Positions 47,165 through 58,754 of a DNA stretch of 64,000 bases are shown one piece after another. This stretch comes from Amyloporia xantha (taxonomy: Eukaryota; Basidiomycota; Agaricomycetes; Polyporales; Adustoporiaceae), in the NCBI GenBank assembly GCA_036971615.1, contig JAYKKR010000015.1, positions 558,001 through 622,000 on the forward strand, given 5' to 3'. How positions within the stretch are numbered: the stretch's first letter is position 1; the number at the start of each line of letters is the position of its first letter. The notes below the pieces were generated by a model. That model did no database searches and was not told the origin of the DNA. It worked only from the letters and a program-made list of their open reading frames with translations. Made by a program: the position numbers and the translations under genes.

Positions 47165-50100
47165 CCTTCAATGTGGGGTCCTTTTTGGGACACCGCTCTT
47201 CACCAAAATGGGCCCCTGTGAACCCGCCAAGCTGTCGTACGCAAATGTTTCAGCTGTGCTTCCCGCTTGGGTTGAAATCTCCATTTCGACAGTAGCGCCC
47301 TGACCCGGCAAACTGAAACGAACCAGACCTTCTTTCAATGGCATTCAATCGAGAAGGGGCGCAGATACAGGGAAGATCATGAGAAGGGAATACGCGCAAT
47401 CCAGGACAGTCGAGCCCAGTCGAGCGGATGCGCCGTTATTGATGACGGAGAAAAACTAAAGGTATTCATAAGCCATGGCCAATCGAATGGCCGCAATGGG
47501 CGGAGCCGCTCTTGATCTCCCGCGGACAGGGACGAGATGTGAGCGAGTTATGTCCGGCAAGATCCACAACGATGGGCACACCGATGACATGCCCATTGCG
47601 CAGTGCCTAAAGCCAACCCAGACCAAAGGAGAGGCTCCATCAACAGATGTAGCGCTCCCGACAGGTATACGTAAGCAACCCATACGGTCATCATGGCCGC
47701 TCTAAGTACCAGCAAGGAGAGGAGGGAGGAAAACTCACGGCATCCATGCTGCAGCTGCAGTCCTGACACGAACCGCCGGACAGCAGCCTCGTGTTGCGTC
47801 AAGGACGTCGGAGTGTCTGACTATCGACTACTGTTAGATGGAAATGCCCATATTTGCACTCATAATTCACCTCTACTAGCGAAACCTTACGTAGATTGAA
47901 CGGAGACACTCATATCTGCCATGAAGAAACATACAAGACATCTCCTGCACGCTTCCGCGTTTTCATCTCCGGCGGTTCAGCGCTAGTGATCTGTACAGCA
48001 TTCAGCCCTGAAAAGCGGGCGGTGATACTACGCCGCCTGTGCTGCAAACTAGCCGGCAATCTCGGCCAAAACTTCGACGTCCAGTCTGACATTGTCTGAC
48101 TACGTGGCTGCGTCAGCACGAATCGCGCAATAAGTTCTTCACAGCTAGCTGCTGGCCTCTAGACCGGGCGCGATGCCTGTGGGGAGGGTAAAGGCAGAGC
48201 CAAGAGCGCTCAGAAGGAGCGAGACAGACCGACTGTACGGATACATTAACATGGAAATGCCTGGAGCCACCGCGAATCATCGCGCGGACGGGGTGCTCAC
48301 TCGGGATTCTTGGAACGCTCCGACCCTTCGGATTCCAGTCAAGAAGTCGTGTTATCTGATGAGCCGCAATAAAACAGCACGCTGGAGTATATTGGGTAGT
48401 TCAAGATGGACCAGACGGAGATCATTTCGAGACCTGTGCAGACGTCGGTGGATATCGACCAAGTCAGCAAGTGCGACCTGCTTGTATAGACGAACTGACA
48501 AAGAGCGACTGTGAGGTCAACTAGCAGGGCATACCATAAGACATTCGTGTCTACTTCATCCGAGCTTCTGCAATATTGTGAAGCAAAGAAGTGGCTGTCA
48601 TGTAAGTCTATCCAGGTGGAGTCTGGATGCGACTTCTGCAAATCGTGTCAGCCCGATCACGGTCAAAACAGTCGTGAGAAAGGATGTCAGATTCAGTAAA
48701 TAAATTGCACAGTAAAGACAAGTATCATGAGAAACTGCACCGAGATACCACGCTGTGTTCTTGGACCCAATTTCCGGTTTCACTGTGGGTCGGAGGAAAG
48801 CTCCAGATCGGCAGCTAATCCATACACTGCATACGTCCACCAGTGCCAAGAGCTCAGTTAATTCCGGTCAGTCTAGCCCGGTGGTCCGTGGAACGGCTTA
48901 TCGCAAACGAAGATTTTGGTGAGAAGCGAGGACAAGATCTATGTAAGGAAGGTGCCTAGAAGAGAGCTTTCGACATGGCGGCGGATGCAGTTCACATTCA
49001 ATCCAGGTAGAAAGAAAGCAAACAGCTTAATCTTGAGGTCACGTCGCAGTATGTTCTCACTGGATTTCGGGGATTGTCGATGCAAGTTGAGAATGGAAAT
49101 GAACGACGAGCGCTGTAGACATTGATCAACCCGATTCTCACGATACATATAACGTGCACGTGATCAACGCGTTACAGGTTCATTGAAGCATGTCGGACGC
49201 GTCGCGACAGGTTGTGTGGCCATTGCGCTCTAGTAATCACTTACCACTATACCCATTCGACACATAATCTGCATTCTGTGGAATGCTAATTTGGCGTTCC
49301 TCTTCTATCACAACATACTCACACCTCATTTCGCGAGAGCCCTACAAGAAGCATCCAACTTGAAGAATCAAGACTTAACATTTCTGCGATGCAGCATATA
49401 ATGTAAGAATTCGAAATGCACTTCAGCGATGCTTTTCAGCATGGATCGACTCTTTGGCCGAGATACTCTGATGAGGATATATTAATTTGACAACGTGCCC
49501 GTCGATCTAGTCAACCCGCTTCCTCTGGTCGTGTCATCGGTCAAATTCAGGCTGCATACTGCTCTATAGTGGCGTCGAATGTCTTAGTCTTGACCCTTGC
49601 AGCCACTGTCTACTCTGCCAATTATCCTGATAAGATCGCTTGACGCCTCCGGCCATTTTTATGATAACTGCATCTATGATACCTGATCATGTCTTAAATC
49701 CTCTTACGTCGGTCATATTCAAGGGGTATCTCATGCCTTTTGTCGGAGCCGATGATTCAACGACGTGACACCTGCTCGGTTGCGGTGACAGAAGCCGGTG
49801 AGAATCAGTCAAGATCCCTTGATACTGTTAACCCCGCTTGTCGTACAAGCGTTAGGAACCTCAGCAGGAGTTAGAGCTGGCCAGGTACCGGTCTGGCTGC
49901 TTCTGACTTCAGCCTTCCAAAGGGCGTTCAATAGCCATGATACGATCTGGATCGTATCCATCTCAAAGCCTACGCGTTCCTGTAACCGAATCTCAGATTC
50001 AGTCTGCGGATGTTGCTCACCGATGAAATCAAGTTGATGTTCATCCCTACTCCCACAATTTTCTCTACGTTCCTCCAGCGAGGGCGACTTGGATAGCTGC

Positions 50101-50521
50101 GTATATTCACAGGTACGTTCGTCCTCAGCTTGGATTGGTCCACTGTGCATGACGTTTGTCACGTGCCGTCGTGCCGTCTACTGCTGAGAGTTATTCAGTT
50201 CAGGCACCGCATTACGACTTTGATGGACGACAGCGTTCATATTTAAAGATGGTTACCTCGGGCTGGTGGTCTTTCCGACCCCCTTTCATTGAGCCTTGGG
50301 TGAGTGCTGCCACGCCGCATAGATAGAAGAATGGTATACGTCTTATTTGGACTGGTGAGACCATCACAAGGCTGTTTCTACAATTAGCTCAACGAGAGCT
50401 TGTCATTCTAACGCGTACTGCGGAATATTGCGGTCGCAGATGTGAAGCCGATAAGACCACTAGACCTCTTGTTCGACGCCCGTTGTACATCTACATCAAC
50501 CTATATATAAGACCATTCCTC
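47165..50521. other. Intergenic, about 3.4 kb, no convincing gene
   Basis: Overlapping short frames occur on both strands around 47450-47900; the minus one has a hydrophobic stretch near 47650-47740. No homologue is recognisable and no exon chain could be built. A TATATATAA box at about 50502-50510 belongs to the protease gene that follows. Confidence 0.4.
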
Positions 50522-52407
50522 ATGGGTTGCTTCCACTCCAAGCCGAATACCTACGCTTACGAACCGTCGGACGCTCCCCTCCCCCGAGCTTCGGACGCCC
50601 ATTCTCATCGACCGTTGGACATCCAGCCTTCTCAACCTCCGGACGTCCAACTTCATACACATTCAACCACCCGCCCACACGGACACGCGGACACGCGCCT
50701 TCATCAACCCTCGTTCCCTAACCGTAGGCCTGCCCCTCTTCAAACTCCCCAAATGAGCGATGCACAAAAACTGCACCACCTTCTACGCCCTGATCGGTTC
50801 CGCACTGGATTCCGTCCGTCTTTCTATTCTGCATACGCACGCGCTGCGAAGAGATACGGCTTCGAGAGCAGCAAATACAGTGGCTTTGCTTTCCGGAACA
50901 ATGTCGTCGTGAAGGTGAGAAGCCTGAGCGACAGGGCTACCGATCACGAGGTGCCCGCACATGCAATGCAGAATGGTGCGTCCCCGATGGTGTCGATCAT
51001 GAACGCGCTGAGCTTCATTTACCATTTTGCGTTTTAGAGTAAGTCTGCGGAATTCTAGATCAGATGCAGTGGAGCTGATAGCGACATGTACCTTGTAGTC
51101 TCGAATATGTCGTGCCTGTTAGCATCGGGACTCCCCCTGTCACTTTGAATTTGGATTTTGACACAGGCTCGTCCGATCTTTGGGTCTGGAGGTCAGTATC
51201 CTTTCCTCGCTGTCCTCTACACCACGACTCAGTTGTCCCGATTCGTGCCGCTTTAGTTCCGAGCTCGCAGGCGCTGGCAAATACAGGGCCCAACATCGCC
51301 TTTACCATCCACACCGTTCTGTGACTTCTAAGAAGACGGATGGAACTTGGAAGATCTCTTATGGTGACGGATCGTCGGCGGAGGGTGATGTCTACATGGA
51401 CCATATAAGGGTCGCCGGTGTCCATCTTCACGACCAAGCAGTAGAGGTTTCCCAAACGCTCAGCTCTTCTTTCCTGACCGATGGCGGAAATGACGGTCTA
51501 CTAGGGCTCGCCTTTCCGACTCTGAATACCGTCAAGCCGCACAGAGTCGCCACCCCAGTAGAGAATATGTTAAACAAGGGTCTGATTGATCCGGTAGGTA
51601 AAACCCCGCCATGATATTTGATATTGTAGTAAATGCATGACGTCGTAGCCTGTCTTTACCTGCAAGCTCGGTCATGGTTCGGAGCAGAGCTTCTATTCTT
51701 TTGGTAGGCTCTATTCGCTGCCGAAATTAAATGTCATTAACTTGGCCTTCCAGGCTTCATTGATACCACCGTCACTCGCCACCCGATCGTGCAGCACCAC
51801 GTAGATAGGTACGTAACTGTTCCATTCCCTGCGTGAAACCCCGTGTATAATTACGTTCTCTGTAGTTCTAAAGGATTCTGGCAAGTCAGTTCAACAGCAT
51901 GGATGACGAACGGACATACGCACCACAGACCTACGAACAACACGGCGATCTTGGACACGGGCACGACGTTGTGTCTAGTACACGATGACGTCGTCGAAGC
52001 GATATACCATCAAATCCAGGGCGCGCGTTACAGCAACCATCGCGGCGGGTGGGTCTACCCAAATCATGCTAAAATCCCGGAGATTTCCTTCGCGATCGGG
52101 CATTCGATGTACAGGGTTCGTCTCGCCGGTTCTCCTCGAGGATACCACGCTGATTCCGACACGACATGCGCAGTTAAACGAAGTGGACTTTGCATACAGT
52201 GATGCGGGCGATGGACTCACCTTCGGGGGAATCCAGAGCCGGGGCGACCTCAACTACGATATATTCGGTGACGTATTTTTGAAGTCGCTGTACGTCGTCT
52301 GTGAGTATCTGTATGTCGCTTCTGGAACCGATGCGTTGCTGACGGTCGATCACATTGCAGTCAACCAGCGCGACAAAATGGTAGGGGTGGCACAAAGGGA
52401 CGACTGA
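50522..52407 (+). CDS. Pepsin-like aspartic protease (family A1)
   Basis: The later exons are firm: one ending at 51191, then 51257-51593, 51649-51703, 51754-51808, 51866-52115, 52174-52300 and 52361-52407, all in phase. Both catalytic motifs are intact (DFDTGSSDLWVW and AILDTGTTLC). The flap region is ISYGDGSSAEGDVY, and GGIQSRGDLNYDIFGDVFLK lies near the C-terminus. A propeptide-like stretch (SFYSAYARAAKRYGF) precedes the mature start near LEYVVPVSIGTPP. The 5' part is uncertain: exon 1 probably runs from 50522 to 50914 and one or two short exons follow. The ATG at 50522 gives MGCFHSKPNT, not a signal peptide, then a Pro/His-rich run. A TATA box only 12 bp upstream casts doubt on this start; MSDAQKLHH at 50754 is an alternative. 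Confidence 0.8.
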
Positions 52408-52611
52408 GTCGTCCCTTCATATAGGCGGAAGACTATTTGCGAAAAAAGATAACGCGGTATTTCTTGGTGTACAGTGTATCTGTTAGTGAGAAGACTCGGA
52501 CTCCTTGTATGTATCGCTGTGCTGCTTGTATGGCATCTGGGAATGCGATTGCTTGTTTATTCTGACCATAGTCAAGGTACGCGGGCGTACAGGTACTGTA
52601 CGTTACGTACA

Positions 52612-53700
52612 TCAAGTAGGTCTGTGAGGGTCGGTGACTGGGTCAGGGTTTTGTTCTCCGACGACATCCGCTCCTGGCAAAAGCCAGCGGAACGTCACGC
52701 TCAGTCTGACATCTCGAGGTAACCAAACTGCGTCCCGGTCCTCAGCCTCGACCAGATCTTCCATATGCTTCTCAATTCCATGTGTCCATGTGTAGCGGGC
52801 CTCCTCTGTGAGCACTATCACACTCCCAGGAGGGAGATACACGCCGAACCGCTCTCCGTCCCCATGAAAATCATCGTCCAGACGCTCCGACGCCGGTTCG
52901 TCGCCTCTGCCCTTGCGCACCTTGGCAAACTGCATAACGCAGCCGGAACCGAAGCTCACGCCAATGATACCGTCACCATACCGGTCAAGCAGATCAACAT
53001 GGGGCGTAATGCCGTCGCCAGGCCAGTACAGATTGAGTATGGCCTGGCGGGCAAAGGGCGTCGGCTGTTCGGGGAACAAAAGCGCGTGTTGATCTGGAGG
53101 GAGGAGCGGGGCGAGAAGCGTAGACAGCGTTGAAAGGAGGGAAGTCAGGACAGGCGGTAGGCCACCAGTCGAGGAAGAGGATGCACGTTCGAAGAGCATG
53201 ACTTGGTCTGCGCTGCTGGACTGAAAGTATGTCCGTATGCAAGTCCACATGACTTCCTCTGCGAGTTCAGCGGGCAGGCGCAGATTTGGGTCAAAGTAGA
53301 GTCCCGGGATGGATGGTGCAATGCGGCTAGCTGGAGATATTGATACGGTGCTTACATTGTCTGCGGGGGTGCCCGGGATAGAGGACACCTGCGTGATCGG
53401 CACCGAAGTGGCATTCGTGGTAGTATAGATGTCATCCACAGAACTCGATATTGATGAGGTGTCATCAAACAGGGAGTCAACGTCCGAGTCCATATCAGGA
53501 TCGCGTTGCTGTTCCTCTGCTAGAGCTCTGCTATGCATCTGCTGGAGGCTAGATGTGTCCGTGACGATTCTGAGTGCAGTGCGCTCCTTGGAACTTTTTG
53601 AGACAAGGGTCTGCACTCTGCTGAGTTTGGTGGGAGTGGGACGGCCTTCATCGTCGTCGTTACGTTTACGCTTGTTGTCTGGCAGTTCCTCTGCAGGCAT
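52612..53700 (-). CDS. AlkB-like Fe(II)/2-oxoglutarate dioxygenase
   Basis: A single exon of 362 residues. The first 130 residues are disordered and begin with a basic patch (NKRKRNDDDEG) that could serve as a nuclear signal. The catalytic part has LNLYWPGDGITPHVD (HxD iron ligands), then DGIIGVSFGSGCVMQF, YLPPGSVIVLTEEARYTWTH with the distal His, and RLSVTFRWL with the 2-oxoglutarate-binding Arg. This is the AlkB fold, which oxidatively demethylates nucleic acids or proteins depending on the member. Eukaryotic homologues closest by motif are ALKBH-type proteins, but I cannot choose among them. It is divergent from SAP18, with 142 bp between the start codons. Confidence 0.85.
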   Translation of the reverse strand: MPAEELPDNKRKRNDDDEGRPTPTKLSRVQTLVSKSSKERTALRIVTDTSSLQQMHSRALAEEQQRDPDMDSDVDSLFDDTSSISSSVDDIYTTTNATSVPITQVSSIPGTPADNVSTVSISPASRIAPSIPGLYFDPNLRLPAELAEEVMWTCIRTYFQSSSADQVMLFERASSSSTGGLPPVLTSLLSTLSTLLAPLLPPDQHALLFPEQPTPFARQAILNLYWPGDGITPHVDLLDRYGDGIIGVSFGSGCVMQFAKVRKGRGDEPASERLDDDFHGDGERFGVYLPPGSVIVLTEEARYTWTHGIEKHMEDLVEAEDRDAVWLPRDVRLSVTFRWLLPGADVVGEQNPDPVTDPHRPT

Positions 53701-53842
53701 GCAGTTGTCGAAGGAGCCTTGAAGGAGACAAGCGCTCAGCAGGGCTTGGTGGAAGCGCCCAGTTTAGGATACAGCTTACGTAACATACCGCCCTCCCAGA
53801 TGGTTGGGCGGCGGCACTTGTGCTTGTCTGCCAAACGGAACC
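53701..53842. promoter_or_regulatory. Shared bidirectional promoter, AlkB-like/SAP18
   Basis: Only 142 bp separate the two divergent start codons, so both genes must share regulatory sequence. No TATA box is clear. Confidence 0.5.
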
Positions 53843-54867
53843 ATGGAAGACACAACTCCTGCCGGTCGCCCCATTATCGACCGTGAAAAAGTGGGTAACA
53901 TCACCGTGTAAACTCTTGCTCAATGCTGACTGTCTCGCTTATCTCTCAGACCGCCCCGTTTCTCATTCGCGCCTTCATCAAAATCGGGAGCTTCCACCGT
54001 GTCGTGCAGTTCGAAGATGGGCCGCTTCCAATTACTGACGAACAGCAAATATTCACCTGGTATGACTTTGCAGCATGCATTACCATTTGCAACTCGTACA
54101 CTGACGCTCATGCCCGACTTTCCAGGAAAGATGCTACCCTCCGTGAAGTACTGACCACCCTCCGCGCAACCGCACCCGCGCTCCCTGAAATCCGCCACCC
54201 CCTCGCCCGCTACTCCTTCCGCGCCCTCTACGCTGACAGCGCAACGCGCGGCCGGCTCGCCCAAAAAGACCTCGGCATCGTCTACTCCCGCGACATCCTC
54301 GGCGAGCCCGGTTCTCTCACCACCCCCGCTCCACGACTCCTCACCGACGAGGACGTACCCCCGGGGAACGACGAGCGCACGCTCGACGAACTGCGCTTCG
54401 TCCCGGGCGACTATCTCTGCGTCGCGGTGCTCCTACCCAAGAACGCGACTGTCGCTGTGGGCCCTGGGGGCGAGCTCGCCATCAAGGGCTCTGCGGCCCC
54501 TGCGCCGGGTGCAGCCGCGGGCACCACGAATGGGTGGAAGAACGGCTCGCGCGCGGAGGGCGGGTGGGGTGGGGGCGTCGCGCCTACGCCAGGACCGCCG
54601 GGTGGTCTGGGCAGGGGTGGTGGGCACTGGCGTGGCGAGTCGAACCCTGCGCCGTCGGTACCGCGAGGTGGACGCGGGGGACGCGGAGGCGACTTTGGGG
54701 GCAGGGATCGGGATGGAGACAGGCGCGTGCCGCCTCCCAGACGGGATTCGCCACCGCCGCCAAGGAGGGACATGTACGGCGATCGGGATAGGGGAGGCAG
54801 AGGGGACAGGCGTATGGTGTCGAGATCGAGGAGCCCGCCCAGAAGGAGAGGCCCCCGCCATGATTGA
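53843..54867 (+). CDS. SAP18: SAP18, Sin3-associated protein with RGG/RS tail
   Basis: Three exons, 53843-53890, 53950-54059 and 54126-54867, giving 299 residues. The first exon encodes MEDTTPAGRPIIDREK. The SAP18 ubiquitin-like fold is clear: PFLIRAFIKIGSFHRVVQFE, QQIFTWKDATLREVLTTLR, HPLARYSFRALYADS, KDLGIVYSRDILGEPG and LDELRFVPGDYLCVAVLLP. SAP18 links Sin3/HDAC repression and the ASAP/PSAP splicing-associated complexes. Residues 185-299 form a Gly/Arg and Ser/Arg tail (GGRGGRGGDFGG, SRSRSPPRRRG) absent from animal SAP18, which suggests RNA binding. The second intron (66 bp) has no stop and keeps frame, so its retention would add 22 residues. Confidence 0.92.
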
Positions 54868-55265
54868 TTCTGGGGTGCCGTCTGTGTTCTTGTCTGCTGC
54901 TTGTATCTCCTGCTGGTCGTGCTTCGAACGCGTTGAAATCACTTTGCTGTGCAATCGCGCTGGACGGATAGCTCGACACTTTCTCGGTCTATGGTGGAAG
55001 TCATTGGTATTATGCTGAAGCAGAGACCATCGTCCATGCTAATTCTGAGTTATGCAGTGGTCGAGCTTAGTTGCATTTCTCGTTTCCTCATAGCATACAT
55101 ATGTGACGATAGCATGACTGCGAGATAAAAGCACATTATGAAAAAGGACAGGAGCTACAATGGATAGGTGGTCTTCTCTTCTCGTCTGAGTTTATGGCAC
55201 AGCATCCTCCGGGCGTCGCGCCGCCACTCCCCTCCCCCACGATCAACAAGGATCAAGATACATGC
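54868..55265. other. Convergent 3' flanks
   Basis: About 400 bp between the convergent SAP18 and NEDD8 genes. No gene seen. Confidence 0.4.
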
Positions 55266-55782
55266 CTAACGTCCCCCACGCAGCGCCAGGACCAAATGCA
55301 GTACGGTCCCCGCGGTAATGTTGAAATCCTTCGCTGTCTTATCGTCAGGCCTGAGGTAGACCGAGTCGAGGGACACGAATGAGTCAGCACATTCGATATT
55401 CCATTAATCGAAGAGATCACGCACATCTGCCGTCCACCAAAGATCAACCGCTGCTGAGGAGGGGGCACGCCAGACTGCTCTTCCACCTTCTCCTTTATAC
55501 GCGTGATCTGGAGTGTTCATAAACACGGATTAATCGCATTCGGGCGGGTCAAGACGGAAGCACTCGCCTTGTCATCGGGGTCGATATCGAGCTCGATCTA
55601 AAACAAAGGACGTAAAAATTAGACGTAAGAACCAAGCAGGAGTGGGCGGTCTCGTAACCGCGAGCGATCTGCTCAGCTCACCTCCTTCCCTGTAAGCGTC
55701 TGTCGGACATTTCACGAACTTCCGTAAGAGAAATGCATACGCAAACAGTGCGAAACGAGCTCACCTTGACCTTAATCAACAT
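55266..55782 (-). CDS. RUB1: NEDD8/Rub1 ubiquitin-like protein
   Basis: Five exons, 55765-55782, 55682-55699, 55568-55597, 55425-55507 and 55266-55350, add to 234 bp and 77 residues. The first two exons are only 18 bp each (MLIKVK and TLTGKE). The third ends in a GC donor (AAG|GCGAGT). Diagnostic parts are [28 protein letters not shown] and [13 protein letters not shown]. Ala at the position before LRGG (LALRGG) marks NEDD8 rather than ubiquitin. One extra Arg follows the diglycine, so a hydrolase must expose it. NEDD8 is conjugated mainly to cullins and activates SCF-type ubiquitin ligases. The gene is easily missed by predictors because of the tiny exons. Confidence 0.95.
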
Positions 55783-56001
55783 GGCGAGCGGCGGGTAGAC
55801 TAGGATTGGGATGAAGGGGGAGTCGGTGTGGAATATGACTCGGAGCGAGAGGTGGGTGGCTGCTGCAGAGTCGCAGAGGACCAGGATTCGGGAAATAATG
55901 TTCGCCCGATATGGTAACTCCCACCCAGTCAGGCAAGGCGGACGAGAACGCGTCTTCGCTTGGATTTCATCAAAAGCAGTAGAAACCACTTATTAAACCC
56001 G

Positions 56002-56881
56002 ATGGCCCTATCAGACCAGCGTCCTCAGCGCAATCTTTTGCGCCTACCACCACCGCGCTCGAAAAATGGCTACACCCAGGTCGGAGCTGTGGAAGGGCAT
56101 CATAGGCGACGCGCGCTCATAGGCGACGCGCGCAGCAATGTGCCCGCGGAGGTTGAGCAGAAGCTGGTGAGCGGGCTCGCGCTGATGACGAAGGAGGGCG
56201 ATTTTGGAGACGCGACGATGTCCAAGCTGAAGGCGACGGAGTTGTCGCTGTATGACCGTCCTGAAGACGGCAAGAAGCAGGCGCGGGTTGTCTTTGAGCT
56301 GGTCGTGCAGAAAGGTGAGCCATGGCGCGTTGGTCTTAATTGACGGTGGTCTCACGGTGTGCATTGCATATGTCAGGCATGCTCAATGCTCGCAACAGCA
56401 TTCATGGCGGATGCCTTGCCTATCTGGTCGACATGTGAGTATCACTAGTACTGCTAACTTTGGGCGAAGCTCAACGCCCGCTGACTTCACTCGAATAGCT
56501 GCTCGTCGGTTGCGCTTAGCCTGCTGGCCATGGCTACCGGTGGCTCTGCCGAATTGGTTTCGCAAGCGATAAACACCATCTACCACGCAGGTGCCGGCCT
56601 GTAAGTTGGACGGGTTTTGACTCGTTCCAATCTGGTCAGAATTCTAATTTCCGGAATTTCCTCCAGAGGCGACAAATTGGAAATCGTCAACATCACCACG
56701 GCGGCTGGTAGCCGAACGGTGTCCGCTAGGACTGAGGTGACATCCTTGTGTGGACCACTGCACCTTTTTCTAACGCTCTGCGATTTGCTTCGTCTAGATA
56801 TGGGACGTGACCAACCGCCGCCTCGTAGCATCCGGCACTCACATCAAGATGAAACCCGGAGTTCCCAAGTCGAAGCTGTAG
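56002..56881 (+). CDS. HotDog acyl-CoA thioesterase with SKL ending; frame altered by a 17-bp repeat
   Basis: Five exons are visible: the first to about 56314, then GMLNARNSIHGGCLAYLVD, then SSVALSLLAMATGGSAELVS, then GDKLEIVNITTAAGSRTVSA, then IWDVTNRRLVASGTHIK. The HGG motif and order match ACOT13/PaaI-type thioesterases. The protein ends VPKSKL, a perfect PTS1 peroxisomal signal. The best start is ATG 56066 (MATPRSELWKGIIGDARS), but a 17-bp tandem duplication at 56101-56117/56118-56134 throws that frame into a stop at once. Removing one unit would give GIIGDARSNVPAEVEQ. An upstream ATG at 56002 (MALSDQRPQRN) is in frame with the rest and may now start translation with a different N-terminus. 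Confidence 0.75.
56101..56134. repeat. 17-bp tandem duplication inside the thioesterase gene
   Basis: Two copies of CATAGGCGACGCGCGCT lie head to tail; they differ only at the last base (T or A). The length is not a multiple of three, so the duplication shifts the reading frame. Confidence 0.85.
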
Positions 56882-57303
56882 CGTCTATGCTTATGTGTAT
56901 CTTTTTTTGGTGATCTTTACCCGCAATCTGTGAGTTCCGACTGTATTGAATCTAGAATTCAAATATGTGCCGTTTCATCCCATGCATGACACCACGACTG
57001 CGCTTGTGTACCAATCATACTAAGTGGTATTGAGAGTGCTTGCTAGCTACCGCTGATAGAACAGTCAGCACCGTGCGGTACTGGTCGGTCTGAAACGGAT
57101 CCGTGCTTCACGGATGTCAATGTGTTCACTTTGGGGTTGTAACTTTGAGTGTTTTGCCGCATTCATTCGCGCGGTCAGTAATCCAAAATATCTATTGATT
57201 CTACTCCAACGATGATAATAATTCCACAAATGTAATGTACGACTACAACAGCCGCTGGTGTCCAGCACCCGTAGCTATACACTCCCATGAATAGCCCGGA
57301 GGC
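56882..57303. other. Convergent 3' flanks
   Basis: About 420 bp of AT-rich sequence between the convergent thioesterase and kinase genes. No gene seen. Confidence 0.4.
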
Positions 57304-58754
57304 TCACGCTCTGAAGCTGATCCTCTCCACAAACCGCTCCCACGACCTCGGGAGCTTCCTCTTCTTCATCACCAGCGAGGCGGTCGAACCGGTGACGTCG
57401 GACTCGACGAGGCCTAACTCGAGATGATCACACCTGGCAGGAGCTTGCGAAAGCTCGAGGTGAAACTCAGGGACGGGGGAAGAGCTGGAGACAGCGTGCG
57501 TCTGTGGGGTGACAGGGCCGTGGCTTTCGCTGCCAGAGCTCGATGAATGCGATGCATTCGCCCGCGTGGAGCTCTGCGAGTAGCGCGAGGGGGATGGCGA
57601 GCGCGAAAGGGCCGTAACGCCCGCGGGGCTGGAGTCCTTGAGGACGATGATGAATGGCGAGGGGAGCGGCCGGATAGCGACGAGCTCGAGGTCATCCGAG
57701 CCGTGGCTGGCGGCGACGCTAGAGTGTGGCTGGTCTGTGATGTCCACCGAACCGACGGCGCTCGCTGGTTCGGTTAAAGCCATGCTGAGTTCCGAGTCTG
57801 AAGGGTCAGGGAAGAAGGTGTCCACGTCGTTGATGGCGGCGCGAAGCTGGTTGAGATTTATACGCTGCTCGGGGTTCAGGACGAATATCCGTGCAAGCAA
57901 TGCGCTGGCGCTGCGCGAGATGGGCAACATGCGCCGCAGATACGGCTCGCCCTCTTTGAGGTACGTCGTGAACCCGGAATCTTCGCCGGGCACCGCTGCA
58001 TGCCAGGGATTGCGGCCCGTGATGAGGTTGACGAGGATGACCCCAAGGGCCCAGATGTCGGAGACGGTGGTGACAAAAGGCCGTCTGCACTGTGGTGATC
58101 CAATGCATTCTGCAGGCAAATTTCCAAGCTATCGGTACGAGTTTGCAAAGAAGGAAGGAATGTAGACTGACCTGGGCTCATGTAGAAAGAGCTGCCGCAG
58201 CCGTATGTGACGCTCAAGCGGGCCTTAGTTGCCAGCCCGAAGTCTGCCAGATAGACACGATCGTTTTCTGCGGAGCATAGGACATTCTCCGGCTTCAGGT
58301 CGCGATGGGATATCCCAAGGTCATGGCAGCTGTGGACGGCATCCACCAGTTGAAGGAACGTCTTTTTAACACCCTCGTCATTGTTGCGGTACAGGCCGCG
58401 GTCGATGATAGCGCTGAACAGATCGCCGCCTGGGCAGTGATCGAGGATGAGATACAGATAATATTCCTCTTCTATGACATCGTGAAGCTTGACGACGTGA
58501 GGGTGGCAGGATGCCGACTGGTGATAAGCAATCTCTCGCTTCTGGAGCAGACGGTATTCCGAGTTCTCCGGCTGCTTGAGGAGACACTTGACGGCGTAAT
58601 GCATAGGGGCGTCGGTAGGCGAGTTGATGTCGTGAGCGAGATAGACTACGCCGTATGCCCCAGTGCCAAGGACTTGCAGAAGGCGCAGACGCATGCGTCC
58701 TGAAGTCAGAATCAAACCTGAGAAGTTCGGCAGGATAGAGCTGAACTGAGCCAT
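57304..58754 (-). CDS. Ran1/Pat1-like serine/threonine protein kinase
   Basis: Two exons, 58172-58754 and 57304-58109, give 462 residues. All kinase subdomains are present: Gly loop LGTGAYGVVYLA, VAIK-type lysine in YAVKCLLKQ, catalytic HRDLKPENVL, ADFG in VYLADFGLATK, activation end GCGSSFYMSPECIG, and DIWALGVILVNLITGRNPW. GCGSSFYMSPE resembles the Ran1/Pat1-Ksp1 group, which in fission yeast blocks meiosis and responds to nutrients. The C-terminal 170 residues are a Ser/Pro-rich tail with many potential phosphosites. A basic stretch (MKKRKLPRSWERF) near the end could be a nuclear signal. A TATA-like TATATAA lies about 100 bp upstream. The specific subgroup is by motif and moderately sure. 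Confidence 0.87.

Noticed and set aside
47548..47802. Minus-strand frame with a hydrophobic stretch, possibly a membrane protein
   Set aside because: Only one short segment, no start context, no homologous motif and no exon chain.
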